Assembly (NCBI GenBank): GCA_036877525.1
Contig: JAZGTH010000002.1
Location: 3,642,001 to 3,706,000, forward strand
Origin: Chromobotia macracanthus
Taxonomy: Eukaryota > Chordata > Actinopteri > Cypriniformes > Botiidae
Length of the DNA stretch: 64,000 nt
Reading direction: 5' to 3'
Positions 10,196 to 23,940 of the stretch are shown here, piece by piece. The notes under the pieces were generated by a model, which made no database searches, had not been told where the DNA came from, and saw nothing but the letters and a program-made list of their open reading frames with translations. The translations under genes and the position numbers were made by a program. Each line of letters begins with the position of its first letter. Within the stretch, counting starts at the first letter, position 1.

Positions 10196-13100
10196 CTACA
10201 AAAAACGAAAAAAAATAGTTAGCCATTGCATTTCAATGAATAAAATACAAACGTTTGTAATTAAATCATATCTGATGTATTACATAATATGTACACAATA
10301 TAGGCTAATATATAATTTAATGTTAATTTACCCACATGTACAAGCAGCGCTGAATTATTCCATACATTGTGGGAACAAAATTAAATCGTGTATCCAGGGT
10401 TTTCCAGAATGACAGTCCAGCTCGCTCTGATCTCCTGATTAAATGAGCTGAGTCAAATCCATACGCTAATATAGACTGTGGAAGCGATAGCTTTTTAAAA
10501 ACCTCTCAGATGTGCGTAAACAAATACACAAAGATAAATCCGATTTGAAAAAAAATCTCCACATATAGTCCAGAAGATTATTTAGTTCCATCATATGTTG
10601 TATACCAATGTACGCTGGTTTCAGAATCATTAAAAAGTCGTTTAAAACCAGTGATGCATTTTAATCCTGCTGTCGGCCCACAGTGTTCCTGATGTTGTGT
10701 TGGCACCATCACTTTTGAAGGGGAGTTAGGGTTACGTGTCTGGATCCCTTACTGCGCCAAAATGATAGACGTCAAGATCCCTCCCATAAGTGTTTCACCT
10801 TTTCCTCTTTTTTTTTTACAAAAATTTACAAAATTAACAAAAAAACAGGTTTTCAAAAAATGTTGCGACAATTATACACAATGGAAAGTTTGGTTCAGCA
10901 AGTCAAAGCAGCAGCTAGACACATAACCTGCACAGTTCTGGACCTGTCTCATTTAGGTCGAGAGGAATATCAGTGAAGACATAACTGAGTTGTGTTTTGT
11001 GTGAGAAAATGAGTGCAGATAAGGTTATGACATTGTGGTGTCATTGGGAGGTTCCAGTTTCATCCAAAGTATAATTCTGGTAACATCTGATAGGTGATTA
11101 TTCTTTCTAAATGAAATCTGATGTATTCAGATTATCCTCTGTATTTAAAGCTTTGAGGTTCCTTGAGAAAGGGGTGTGCCGCCTGATGTGTGTTAAGGCC
11201 CGTCTTAATGTTGATCTATCCCTACAAACGGGCTGCGGCTCACACCTTTTGCTAATCTGGAAGCTCTAATGAGAAAACAATGGTGGCTTTTAATCACAGG
11301 ACTCCAACGGGCTTTTGTTAGCTCTTGTGGAATCAACTTCAAGCACTAATGATATAATGTCAACAGGATGCTTCTTTTCCGACACATAGTTAAGTCACAT
11401 CACAGCAATTAATGCTATCCTGCAAGTGTGACCACCAGGGCTGCCACTTGGCCCTCTCAACTGATTTTTAAAGTTCTTGCGAAGTATATGAAGACAGAAT
11501 CCCTATTTACTGTAGCCTGGGTAACATTTTCTTTCACCGTAATTTTGTTCCTGCTTTTTTAAATGAGAGAATGTTATACAACCTGCAAGTGCTGGCATCC
11601 ACCACTCTGGGCTGCCAGATGATGAATTTCACTAATGATAATGAAATCTGTGCTAAAATACTATAGAATGTGAATGGACACCACAGCCTTTGATGTCAAC
11701 AACAAATAATGTGGGAAGCACTTTATCCTGCCTTTTAACGTAGGTAAGTCTATTTAATTCAGTATTCAAAAAATTGTGTGATTTGCATTTTTATTGCTAT
11801 TTAGCATTGTTTTTAACCTGTTGTCTGTGACCTTTCTGAAACAAACTGAAAACTATTTTGGCCTGCAACCCATCAGTTAAGGTCAAATGCTTGCAGAACT
11901 GCACAGGCAGATTTTATTACATAGAATTATAGAGAGTTTTAGATCTTTGTTATACATTTGTTTTACATTTATCACATTTAGGTTATTTAGTCTTTCTATC
12001 TGGTTTATAAATGAACTAGTTTATATTATTATTAGAGATTTGTAAACAGTCTGTTTGTCTTGGTGTCAGACATAGATGTGATTATTGGCATTTACTGCAA
12101 ATGTGTTCTCCACCCATTAGTTTGTATTTTGCTAAAGACAGACAGATAGTCAGATTGGTGTGAATAGTTATTGCAGAAAAACACAAATGAAACAGTTGTG
12201 TATTTGATGTGTACGCAGCCTCAGGGCTCAATAAGTATATTCTAGTATAATCTTATTAGGATAATGCATAACTTTTGTACATATTTTTTGGCTAATATTT
12301 TAGTGATCTTAAATGGGATTTTATAATTATAAATTGAGTAGAACACTGCTATTGTTTCTTAGTTTTTGTTGCTTATAGGCAGGCCTGGAAAGGAACTTTG
12401 TTTGCATTTCCTGTACTGAAATTGAGTGAAAGCTGTGGAATTTTGCCAAATTAATTTAAGGATGATATGTTTTAAACAGAGCTGAGAGAACTTCGCTCTT
12501 GTTGGTAATTGAATGCATAATCAAATTTGTTCAAATATGTAAACAAACAAGGGCACACAAGGGCCACAAGATGTGTGGAACCTTAGAATGGCAGGTATTT
12601 CGATTCTATGGAAACCTGTGGTGCTTTTCTCAGATCTCAGTGGACACAGATTCCATGTGGGCCTGCTCATGGGATTTCATAGTTAAAGCAACATCTTCCA
12701 CAACTGAGAAAAGAAAAAAGTTATGAAGTTATGATTTTTTGAGTCCCTCACTTATTAGTAGACAATCTACTTGCCCAGTGGTACAAAATTAGAGGAATGG
12801 TATGTTTATTAAATGTGATATGATCCTCAAAGTGTTTTCTGACATATGCCATACCTTTAAGCAGCCTTTAAGGTACATACAGGCAAAGGAGCTTTGGCAA
12901 ATGCCTTACAGCTAAAGCCATATAGAGCCACAGAGGTAAAATTTGCATGTATGTGTGTTTAATGTGAGCCAAGCATCAGAGGGCTTAAGCAGTCGATCTT
13001 GTCACCAAACCAGAATTCCGTCAGGCCCAGCAGGATGCCAAAGGTTGTCAGCCATGTTTTTTGGGAGCAGGAGGTTTAGAGAACAAGAGAACGTGTGATG

Positions 13101-13690
13101 TGTCCTAATAAAACACATGTCTACCCTCCCCCAATCCACCTTTGCCACTTTCTCTCCCTCTTCAGCTTACGAAGCAGCAGTGAGATCTGAGTTTCTGAAA
13201 CCCAATCTTATTTATTCTTGTTTCAAAGGGCTTTACAAGCACATGGAAATAGCCCTACGCATTCACCTAGCAACAACAACCTAGGTAGCAGTTTTTCCTG
13301 ACCACAGCCCTGGCCCAGAATACAGCCATGGTATACCTTTAAAAAAATCTCTGAGGTGCTGTCAAAAACCACAGATGACAAGTGGACATGGATTCTTGTT
13401 TGGGTTCAGAGCTTCAATGTCAAAATGATGATGCGATGACAGGGCACAATAGTGTCTATGTCATCAATAGTGTCTAGAGCTATTCATTTCTACCACAGTC
13501 ATGTTCTGAATGGCCAGGGTCCAAAGTAAGCAACTTTAAATTGAACAAGTTGTAAAATATGCCACAGTAATAATCTATTTATTGAGTGATTACTAACTGA
13601 AGCTCTTCTAGCATGTGTGAGAACCACATGTTGTTTGGTCATCCTTGTAATGTTAGCATGTACAGCCTCTTTTAGTACACAGGCTAATAC
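10196..13690. other. Spacer upstream of fgf17; no gene assigned
   Basis: This should hold the fgf17 first exon and promoter if intron 1 is short. I searched for an ATG followed by a hydrophobic start and a GT donor in the right phase and found no convincing one. The stretch around 11190-11660 is richer and less repetitive than its surroundings (TAAT cores, GC-balanced) and could be a conserved non-coding element. That is a guess that needs comparison with other fish. Confidence 0.35.
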
Positions 13691-13760
13691 ATAATTATTT
13701 AAAGATATAATTATGTATCTTTAATTATAATTATAATTAAAGTATATAATTAAAGAATAA

Positions 13761-13808
13761 TTAAATATATCTTTACATAATTATATAATTATGTAAAGAT
13801 ATATTTAA
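13761..13808. repeat. Perfect 48-bp AT-rich palindrome
   Basis: The sequence from ttaaatatatctttacataa to its mirror at 13808 is its own reverse complement with no spacer, checked base by base. Further related inverted AT-rich sequence lies to the left (13700-13760). Confidence 0.9.
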
Positions 13809-15717
13809 AGATATTAGGGACGTTTTGTATTGTATTGTAAACATATTGTACCAGACCCATGTGCAAAACAAAATACAATTGTACAAAATTTGAAGAATAT
13901 TTACAGAAATAATTTTATATACAACAACACATAGTGATCATGTCTGTAGCCAGAACTTTTACTGCAACTTAACGTCTGGAGCTTGAACTGGCCAAGAACT
14001 GTCTTCTTAGTTTGTTTTGTTGTCACATGACAATTTAATTTAAGTAACTGTATGGTCACTTCATTAAATGGAAACTAGCAGTTTGGACATTTTGGCACCT
14101 TGGCATTTTGGACAACAGGACAAAAATCTTATGTTGTGGGTTTAGAGGGACATCAGAAAATTATGAAGAAACTTTCATTTTAGGGTGAAGTATCTCTTTA
14201 AGTACCCAATGAAAATTGTGGATCTCAGATTATCCTCTGATCCTGATTTTCCCATCCAGATTCTATACCTGGACTATTATACCAACACCAGTAAGAGCTA
14301 AAGAACTAGTTTGTAATAGACCAAATATTATATTAGTACATGAATGGCAATTCAATACCTAAATTACATCTACCTTAATTGGGACTTAATTAGGATAGTT
14401 TTAGGATAGTTTTCTTCAACAGCATTGGTCTTTAGCAGTGTGAGTACAAGTGAAAGGTTGACTGGTCGTCTCACTAACAGCTTAGACCACATCGTAAAAA
14501 CATGGACCATAAAGAACAACTGGCTACTCTATTCTGACCTCACAAAAATAAAGACAATGCTTCAGAAAGTGGGTGGTCCCCTCTATATCTTTATGAAATA
14601 AATGAACATTGTGTTTATGTGAGCATCAGGTAAAGTTATTTTTCTCACAGCACCTGGTCCAAGCACCACTGATGTGTTTGATTAGGATACATTAGCACAG
14701 AATCAGAACACTATGCACCTGAGTACCTGTCCATCTGATGCGGAAACTTCTGTGATATATAATTATGAAATTATCTGTAAAGATAACATTTTGAGAACAT
14801 TTAAACCCATGCTAAATATATTTTCTCTGCTATTGAAGAATTCAGGGTGGATTAAAGGCTAATTATTATGTGCTCCACTGACCCCTAGTTTTACCCCAGC
14901 CATTTGCAAGCTGACCATTTGAGCTTGCCAAATTTGACACAGCTGACACAGGAAATACACTTTGAATTAGTTTTACCTCCCCCTCGATCTGTAATGAGTC
15001 CTATAGCCCCTCACACTCACAACACTAGAAATTAAAGCACTCAACATGAATTGTACACACATTTTAATTTCATCATCATGTAACCTTCCAAATGACAAGT
15101 AGGTAATATCACATTTGGACATATTATCACAATTTGAAGTAATAATAAAAAAGTAATAGTAACTGCAATGACACTTTCTTTCCTCAGGGTGATGGTCATG
15201 TGACCATTGTAAGGAAATAGAGGCTTTGATTTGCTTTTAGAGAGTACTGTCACATGACCTTTCATTCTTAATAAATGGAGTATTTAAAATGAATACTGAT
15301 TAAAGTAACTGATTACAAAATGTATAACACAAATATGTAATATGGATTATAATATATAATGTAGACAATTTTAAAAACGCTACATGTATAAATAATTTAT
15401 CATTCATATGTAGCAGTGGTTTTTATTATATTTTCATTACTGTAAAATAATGATATATGTCCTTGTAATTGATCTATTTGTAACAATTGTTTGTTACAAA
15501 TAGATGTGAATGTATTATGAATGTATCATTTTAATAACAACAATTCTTAGTATTTCATTATTAATTATTATCATTAGCATTTTATTATAAAAATAATACA
15601 TATAGTACATTATATGTATAAATAGTACATTTCCTCACCCAAAACAAAGGACTTTTTTTGGAATTTTGATGAATGACACATAACACAGTGTATACCTCAG
15701 CCTGAGTTATAATATTA
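13809..15717. other. Spacer, no gene seen
   Basis: AT-rich spacer. The phrase near 14160-14205 (cattttagggtgaagtatctctttaag) resembles the end of a common fish interspersed repeat. No exon is recognised. Confidence 0.45.
15472..15505. repeat. 15-bp perfect inverted repeat, 4-nt loop
   Basis: Arm 15472-15486 (atctatttgtaacaa) is the exact reverse complement of 15491-15505. It would form a hairpin with loop TTGT. No flanking gene suggests a function. It may be a MITE tip. Confidence 0.85.
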
Positions 15718-15722
15718 CATGC

Positions 15723-16259
15723 TGTCAGGGTCATGGCTTTTAAGTTTTTCCAAGATCTCTTGCCAGGATCCTGACATCCCCTGTGTTTTGTGTCAAAGCA
15801 TGATGTTTGGGTCCTGACTCTATTCTAGTCTTGGGTCTTGTATTTTAGAGCCAGGATCTAGACTCATGCGCTGTGTTTTTATGATCTGTGGAAGCACATG
15901 GCCATTGTTTGTTTACTTTGTGCCATGTGCTCTGCTGTCCCCTGTCTTGACCCTGCCCTCTTGTTTCCTTGTGAATCCTCCCGTCATTGGTTCAATCCTC
16001 CAACCTGTCTGCCCTTGTTACCTGCCTTGTTTTTTGTCTTATTTAATGCCCTTGTAGTTGCTGTCTTGTGCTGATATATTGTTTTCTGTTTTTTGTTCCT
16101 GTTGTTCTTGTTTTGGCTGTTTCTTGGAAAATTTAGAAATCTGCCTTGTCAAGTTTTGAGCTCATCGTTTTATTTGTCTTGTCTAGGGAGTTTTGGTTAA
16201 AGTTTTTTTTGTCTTAAAGCTGATCTGCATTTGGGTTCTCCCTCACCGTATCCATGACA
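15723..16259 (+). mobile_element. Solo LTR with 5-bp target-site duplication
   Basis: Begins TGTCAGGGTC and ends CCATGACA (terminal TG...CA), about 537 bp. It is flanked on both sides by CATGC (15718-15722 and 16260-16264), a perfect 5-bp duplication. The sequence is related to the LTR at 46581-47217 on the other strand. Shared phrases include 'ccaggatcctgacat' near the 5' end and 'gggttc' near the 3' end. No internal region is attached, so it is a recombined solo LTR. Confidence 0.85.
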
Positions 16260-16283
16260 CATGCCAGATCAATAAATGCAACT

Positions 16284-16305
16284 TGTGTGTGTGTGTGTGT
16301 GTGTG
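16284..16305. repeat. (GT)n microsatellite
   Basis: About 11 uninterrupted GT units. Confidence 0.9.
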
Positions 16306-16573
16306 AGAGATAGTGAGTGACAGAAAGAAAGAGCATGTGTGGATGAACCTGTGGGCCCCGTTCAAAACCTTGTCACCAGAGAAGAGTGACCAACAGTGGG
16401 AAACTTAGCAGGGAGAAGCTAAGCAAGAAGCTATAAGGGAATGTTCTAAGAATGTTGGCTAACATTCTCTAAATGGCTAACATTCCTACAATAACGTTAG
16501 TAGAACTTTCTTAATGTAAAATATCATGTATATCAAAAACAACATTAAGTTGTTAATAAAATGTTACAAAATT

Positions 16574-17163
16574 TTAAAAAGTTTGAATAATAAGTAACCT
16601 CGGCCACGTCTGTACCATGGCATCCAGCCCCAATGAGTGAGCTGGATGAGTGAGGCTGAACCAGAGGGGACAGTATGTCGACTCCTTGGAGATGAACAAA
16701 TCCACCTCTGCTTTGCAATTCCTCTGCCAAATCGACTCCATCACTGGGTGAAACTTCCATTCCCCGGGCCTCAGCCCCTGCCTCGACAGCATACCTGCTC
16801 CCAGATTCGCATGCCCTGGGATATTCATCGCTATGATGGTGAGCAGCCTGGTCTCTGCCCAAGGAAGGATCTGCAGAGCCAGCCTGAGCAGGGGGCGCAA
16901 ACGCAATCCTCCTTGATGATTCAGGTATGAGACCACTGTGGTGTTGTCCGTACAGACTAGAACATGTTGGCCCTTGAGGCATTAAAGTGTTTCAATGCCA
17001 GAAACACTGCCCTCATTTCCAGACAGTTTATGTGCCAGGAGAGATGAGGGCCCTCCCACTGACCACGGACTGGGCGGCCATCGAGAACCGCACCCGAGTC
17101 CGTAAGGGAGGCATCCGTCATGAGAATCCTGCTATGGCATAATGCTCCTAGAGTGGGACCCAA
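16574..17163 (-). mobile_element. DIRS-type retrotransposon fragment, RNase H region
   Basis: The minus-strand frame 17163-16957 reads LTDSGAVLDGRPVRGQW and LSWHINCLEMRAVFLALKHF, the start of the retroelement RNase H fold. After a frame change it continues at 16936-16574 with VSYLNHQGGLRLRP, IPGHANLGAGMLSRQGLRPG and AEVDLF. These are the order and wording I know from fish DIRS-like elements (RNase H following the reverse transcriptase). The reverse transcriptase and tyrosine recombinase are absent, and a frameshift splits the domain, so it is inactive. Ty3-type RNase H is the alternative. Confidence 0.7.
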
Positions 17164-17662
17164 GGTAAGAAATAGAAAGGGTACGAAGCCCTCGGAGCGT
17201 AACCCTTACCATCCTTAACGGATGTATTTTGGGATGAAACCCATTTTTCCTTAGCCAAGAGTGGGACCCAAGGTGAGAAACCAGGACCTGAGCCACATAG
17301 AAAGGGAACGAAGCCCATCTCACGCTGCTTTTCCGCCAAATCATGCTGCTAACCCCACATGCTGCGCAGCCTGTCCAATTTCGCATGCTCCACTCCCAAA
17401 CAAAGTATTTTTTCCTCTTTCTTTTTGCTTTCTTGTTTCTAGCTGCTTCCTAGCACTCATATCTTCTTTCCTGAAGACAAGAAGCTGATGACATATTTTG
17501 CAGGCGCCTTTTAAAGGGTTGTGGCGAGCAATGCTACGTCACATGACCTTGACCTGCTTATAAATAGACCTGGTTTTACATGTGTTCAGATTCGGGTGCG
17601 CCAGAACCGTGTTCCCCATAGCGTCAAGCTGACGCAGCATCGAGTTCCCTCGAAAGGGAACT
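17150..17662. repeat. Flank of the DIRS-like fragment with a local duplication and short palindrome
   Basis: The phrase 'agagtgggacccaaggt.agaaa' occurs at about 17150 and again at about 17260. Each is followed by 'atagaaaggg.acgaagccc', a diverged direct duplication about 110 bases apart. The right edge carries 'ttccctcgaaagggaac', an imperfect palindrome often seen beside such elements in fish. Confidence 0.5.
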
Positions 17663-19147
17663 TTATTTACTATATTTTATAGCATTTTTACAAATGAGGA
17701 CGTCCCTAAAAGAATGTGTTGCTCAAATTTGTCAGGTTTTGCTGATGTTTGAGTACAAAATTTGTCCCTAATATATGGTTAAGGAAAGAGGTCTCCAGAC
17801 TAAGGAGGTCTGATAGGAGGCCACATGTCAACATCTGTTTTTTAGGTGTCTCCATACATGGACACTAAGTGTAATCTGCAGCTGGGGAGAGATGAGGGAT
17901 TTGAATGAACAAAGATAGAATGTATTACACAAAATAACAGCATTATAGTTCTTAAAGTTTTTCAATTTCTAGGATATCCGAGGTATAATTAATATCTAAT
18001 CACATCTCAGACAAAATATATACTTTTCACAAACATTCATTGAACTGGCAAACAAGCAAATTTCATATTTACCAATGTTTTAAAGTAATTTTCTAACAGT
18101 TTGGTATGTATCCTGGTTTTTGGAGCAGGTCATTTACCGTGGGAACTGTGTGTATTATTTAGGTCAACCGCTATGCCCTCTTACTTGTCCCTGACCCTTG
18201 ATATCCCTGTCAATCTCTCTTCACCTACTTTTCCTCTCATGCCTTGTGATCTCCTCACCTCCACAATCAACTCCAATCAACTCCTCACCTCCACCTGCAG
18301 TGACCTCCTGCTCACACCCACTTCAAAGACATTAAAGAGCACAAAAAATGAAAGAAGAAGGAATTGAAAGTTTGGCCTAATAGTCAGTCCTGAAGAATCT
18401 TCTAAGAGTCTAAAATCCTATGGATAAACTAAAAATCTGACAAAATAAACAAAATGAGATAAAATATATTTTATATTTATATATATATATTTATATATAT
18501 TTTTCCTAATATAAATTAACTGTTATTTTAAAAATGCTACTTGGAAAATACAAGTATGTGGAAAATACAAGTTTACGTACACTAACTCACTACTTACTGT
18601 CACATCTTTTAGTGTTTCTGTAGTTTCACTGGTAGAACATGGTTTGCAATTATATGACACAGAGCACATAAATGTTATAGTATGCAATGTTGTCATATGG
18701 CATCATAAGATGCCCAGTAATACCCAGAGTGAGCTGCCCATCCCTTCAATCTTAATGACCATTGCTCCCATGACATAGGACATCCTGGAAGTATACAATT
18801 TGCCATGACACTGTTCACACTGGACCTCACAATGGTGATTTGGTGGCAATGCAAAAGAAGAAATGGCAATGCATCAGAAGACATCAGCAGACAGAAAGCA
18901 ATGTAAGCACATTTCAAGCTTTTAAGATTCTCTAAATCATTGTTTTTGGAAAATTATCTGTAATGTAAAGAATTAATTTCTGTTCAATTGCTGTATTTGT
19001 CAGCAGCGCATTGGAGTGGTGGTGATGCTGAGGGGATCTGTTGAAAATTAATCATCTTTTCTCCTAACTTGAAATAAATGAATATAATAAAAGATAGGTA
19101 AAGAATATAGTATCTTTACCCCTGGCATGTCACTACCTAGAAAACAA
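17663..19147. other. Spacer, no gene seen
   Basis: AT-rich spacer with a (TA)-rich run near 18470-18500. Open frames here have no recognisable domain or splice context. Confidence 0.45.
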
Positions 19148-19292
19148 TGTTTTTTTTATATTTATCCTTTTGGCAGATGTCTTAATCCAAAGCAATTTAC
19201 AGTGCATTCAAATTGTACATTTTGTTATATTTATGCTCCTTGGGAATCAAACCCATGACCTTTGAGCTGCTAACGCAATGCTCTAGTTTCCA
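19148..19292 (-). mobile_element. tRNA-derived SINE copy
   Basis: The reverse complement aligns with the copy at 33337-33485. Both share 'tagcagc.caaa.g..atggg', a B-box-like 'gggtttgattccc', 'tgaatgcactgtaa.ttgctttggat' and the tail 'tctgccaaa'. The shared tail resembles the L2 3' end, a usual feature of SINEs mobilised by L2. Confidence 0.7.
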
Positions 19293-22200
19293 GTTGAGTT
19301 GATATGCTAAAAAGAATTAGGAAATTAAGTTAATTATTCCATAAAATGACTTTTTGTCTGTGGCTGTGTGAACAGCCTGTGAGACTACTGGGATTCTGTG
19401 GTGTGGAGGGAAAAACTCCAGCTTCACTTTGTGAGTACTAAGGATAGGCACTCATTTTTGAAAATGACTGAAAACTTTACTCAATAAATTCCAAAAGCAA
19501 CTTTATACAAAAGAAAGGCAAAGCAACTTTCACACATAATGTCATTAAACTTTCTTTTTGAAATGTGAGAGCACTGGAAACCTTAGCATTTGGCTTCTTG
19601 GAAAGGCATTCAATTGCAGACGTGTCTTTAAAACATCAAATCAAATGCTCTCTCTAGCACTGACATCAGCACACAGCCAATGATGGAGAGTAGGCTTTGA
19701 TGCTGTGTGTGTGTGTTTGAGGTCGGGGTGAGAGCAGAGTAACAGAATATGGCTGCAGACATCACTTAAACACTCATTGAGAGACACTCTCTGAGCTGTT
19801 GTTTCATGTGTGCGCTGAAGAGAGCCCTACAAGTTACTACAGGACCCCCAACAGAGACAGCACAGGAAATACATATAACTGTGCAGCGGAATCTGAGAGG
19901 AGCCCAATTGTATCAATACATGTCTGTTATTATGTAAAAATAAGCATATTAAAATTAATAATTCTGGCTGGTCTGACTGAATGAGCCATGTTTGATGCCA
20001 TTGAAAAATATCTCACAATAAAATTTTATCTCAAATCTCATGCATGAATATGCACATGCAAACAAGAGATTTGGGAGCTATGGCCGAGGGGAGAAGAAAA
20101 GCAGAGGTCATGATTTTGATTACTCGGAAATTCACATACTCAATGTTGCTTAAATATACTATAACTCGACTCATACAAAATGTTGCTTAAATGCACTAAA
20201 ACCCAGCAATTTTAGTTTGTAAGAACATTTCCCTAATGTTCTACTAACAATTTAGGAATAATATTTTGATATATATATATATATTTATTTTATATATAAC
20301 ATAAAATATTCTACTCAGATTCTAAATCTGAGAGACCTTTTACTTAAAGAAAGTGAGTCACCATTCTGAGACTGTTCCTTGTTCACTGGGAAGTCATCTA
20401 TCAAATGCATACATGTAAAGGAAATGTACATGCAACTAAACAAAATAATATGATGCTTTTTTGCATCAAGACCATAAGCCCTACAGCTGCCTGAAAGTGT
20501 AGTTGGCCCAATAACATAAACAGGTGAAGAGACAGACAGCACTAAATACAAAAACATGCATGTACATACACAAATCTCTGAATGGTCAATGGTTGCATGT
20601 CAGTCCACTGTGACAAGAGAATTCCAGAAAAATATCTGCCTCTCTTGTGCTTTTTGTCTCCACATCTTACTCTTTCGTTCCCTCCCCTGTGCACTTGTGT
20701 GTGTGGTAGGGGAGTATGATATATGGAGAAAAGGCTTAGCTGTCTATCACATAATCCTGTGTAGTTTTTTTAACTCTGTTACATAGACAGACAATGTCAA
20801 GACTGTAGCCTCACATCATACACATACAAATCCCCTACATATCCCCCCAAAATCTTGCCTAGCCATATTATGTGAAACATAAGAAATGTGTTATAATGTG
20901 ATTGTTGTTTGTAATCTTCAGACTGAATGGCATCCATTAAAGAAGCCAGCTGGAAAATAATCTATTTGTCTTTCTGTCTGTCTGCCTTTAACCTACAAAT
21001 AATTTAAATTCTACTACGCTAATACACAACATTCATTTCAATTTGCAGAAGATGGATTGAATGTAACCACCACCATCTTGATCCATCCTGAATGGGCAAA
21101 AGGCAAACAGCATGTAATTCCATACAAAAGCACAGTAAGAAACAATTAGTCCCTTAGGTGGAGGTTTGATTTAGGCAGTTTATTGTCAGTGGGAGGTGGA
21201 GGCTTAGTCTGAGGTGGACTGGGAGGCCCAGGCATGGGCAATAGCTAAGCAATGTAGTCAGTGCTTCACAATGGCCGCCTTTCTTTCACATTCAGGTGCT
21301 ACAAAGCAGGTATGCTCAAATCCTTAATCCGACTTTCAGAGCCCTAACAGGACAAGAGGGGTGTTTTCACATCGGAAAGTGGCACATCTGTGTCTCAGGT
21401 TTGTTTTTCTTTGTTGCTCTGTTAAGACTGAGCCACAATAAAAGATGCGGAGCCACAATAAAAGATGCGAAACCACAAACATGATGATTAAAAAAGTTTG
21501 CCACTATGTTATTATGACAGCACACCACACACCAACAAATTCCCTTCACAAACAACCTGAGTCTCAACTGTGAACATGGGAAATCTTGCGGTAAATCTCT
21601 CACTGTAAAACGTGATTTCACAGTAAACAAACACAGAGGATGACGGGGCATGAAGAAATTGTAGTAATACTATCTGGACTGCTTTTTACAGAAAAATCAA
21701 GCAATGTCAATACCTGGTATCCATCTCACTTTGGACTGGTGCCTGCTGCACCATAATTGGGTATCATTTTGTGCCACATGACAATCTATAGCATGTGTGC
21801 ACATTTGTCATTGGGGTTCCCCCCACACATCAGGATTTCTGATAATAAATATTCAACATGTTGAGATAATGGATAAGGATGAGATAATCATTACAACCAC
21901 CAAGACGATTGAGAGTTTACCCTACAATTGTCATAAAGGGGAAAATCAGCCCAAATTTGATTTGGGATAATTATGGATTTAAAAGCAAATTAGCAAATGC
22001 CCATCCCTGCAAGGCAGCAAAAGAATAGAGTTAAAGGTTCAGGTTAGCTCAGTTTTAGGCTTCAGCTGTACGTAAATAAAATGCCATTTCAGAGCCACTT
22101 CAATACGGTCATGACACCTGGCATGTTTCCATTACACAACAATGATTCATGCTTTACACCAATCATGATTATTGCTTTACTGGAAACAAGAAAAACTGAG

Positions 22201-23640
22201 CTTTTGTACAAAAGAGTTAAACTGGTCAGTGTCATAAATGTCCTTATTTGATAAGTGACCCAAAATAGTATAAAATCTTCAATATATTTTTCAAAATTAA
22301 TTTAATACTTTTATGGCCCAGTTGTTTGTTCCTCTGCATTGTGAGGGGAAACCTGATCTGGCTCTTTCAGACTTCATACCTGGTCTTATCAAACCCGAGC
22401 CCAGTCTGCAAGTTGCACAGAACTTAATCTTATAGCTTTACCTACAGACACAACCGCAAATTGTCTCCCTCTCTCTTCACTTCTCTCTTTTCCTCCAGTC
22501 AGGCTTCACATACTAAGTACCTCTTACACTGAAATATCACCTGCTTAAAGCTCCTTTAATCACTTGACTTTGCATTCCTTCATGCAATTTAGGAAAGCCT
22601 TTCGTGTACAGGTAAAAGAAAAGAATTTCCCAAACAAAAAAGTGAAGCAATCCAACCATGACTGACATCAGGTACTCAGCAGAATCCTCCACACTTTATG
22701 ATAATTTCCAAAACCAAAAACGAACTCCAAAGCAAAGTGTGACAAAATAAGAATGCATTATTTTTATCAGTCTCAGGAACTGCAAGCAACCTTCAGGATG
22801 AACCAGGAGATTGAGAGTAAAAAATATATTACTAGAGTATTTCTTATTTAAATGCTGAAAAACAACAACCATTCAACAACCTTCAGACAGCCAATTCTTT
22901 TGGCAAAATATAGGATTAGGATTTTAATAGAATTAGCCACAATGCTTTGCAGTTAAAGAACCTTATCTGACAAGCCATCATGACAAGCCACCTCAGACCT
23001 ACAGACTGCCCACAGTTGTTCTGTATGGTGATCATGTGATGTATATTGCACACAAAACTGAGAAGTACTTTTGCCAGGTAAAGATACAATTTGGACCAGA
23101 CCTTCTGCTATTCAGCTGAGCATCTTGTTATGCAAGAAAAACCTTTGGATTCCTTTATTGTTGACTTGGTGATGAATTACAACATTCTATAGGAAATGTT
23201 TAGAAAGTTGTCTAGTACCAGAATTCCACTCTTATATAAAGTAGAATAAAATATAAAATGAAAACAAAATAAAAGATTAACAGTACAGAACCGTATAGGA
23301 TACAATATTAATGTTAAAATGGTATCTTTGGCAATCTTTTGCACCACTTTGTTAGCACAGCTGATCCTCTGTTCATTTCCCTGTGGCTAAAGCAGCAGTT
23401 TACATCAAAGAAGGCAACAAAGAACTGAGTCAAACAAATAAACAAGTAGTAAAACTAAACAAGGTGTGAATGTCCTCATGTTGCCCTGGACAAGTTACCT
23501 TCTGGATTTTTGGAATGTTGGAATGCATTTTCTGTTTTTTCACTTTATGTATTGGCTTTTGCAAGCAGGCAGCATGTGTCATACATTGGTTTAAAATAGT
23601 ATTTTTATAAAAACAACAATAATAAATAAACTAAATACAC
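19293..23640. other. Spacer, no gene seen
   Basis: Holds a (TA)n run near 20270-20300 and no recognised exon or RNA gene. Short open frames lack splice context or domains. Confidence 0.45.
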
Positions 23641-23920
23641 TACAAATTTTTAAACTTAAAAATTAAACTTAAAAATTAAACTTAAATTTTTAAGTTTAAT
23701 CGGTTTGGTTTCACAAGTCATTTCAGTTTACTCTTTATAATCTTGACTGGTGTGGAGTTCATGTAACTTATAAATAAGTTATAAATATAGTTGGAAATTT
23801 GCTTAACCTATTTTTTAGGTTATACCAGTCAAGATGTAAAATATTAAGTTGAAATGACGTGTAAAGCCAAGTTGATTAAACGTAAAAATTTAAGGCAGCA
23901 AAGTTTCTTTTACAGTGTAG
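23641..23920. mobile_element. Palindromic MITE, copy 1
   Basis: The left half has 'taagtttaat.ggtttggtttcacaagtcattt'. The right half has its inverted counterpart, 'gaaatgacgtgtaaagccaagttgattaaacgt', ending 'ttttacagtg'. The internal phrases match the second copy at 24234-24420. It carries no open frame, so it is a non-autonomous DNA element. Confidence 0.65.
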
Positions 23921-23940
23921 ATTACAAGGTGCATATTGCT

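Noticed and set aside
10320..10365. ATG (MYGIIQRCLYMW) as fgf17 first exon
   Set aside because: The good GTAAAT donor gives the wrong phase for the 37-nt exon, and the in-phase donor is poor. The residues do not resemble an FGF8-type signal peptide.
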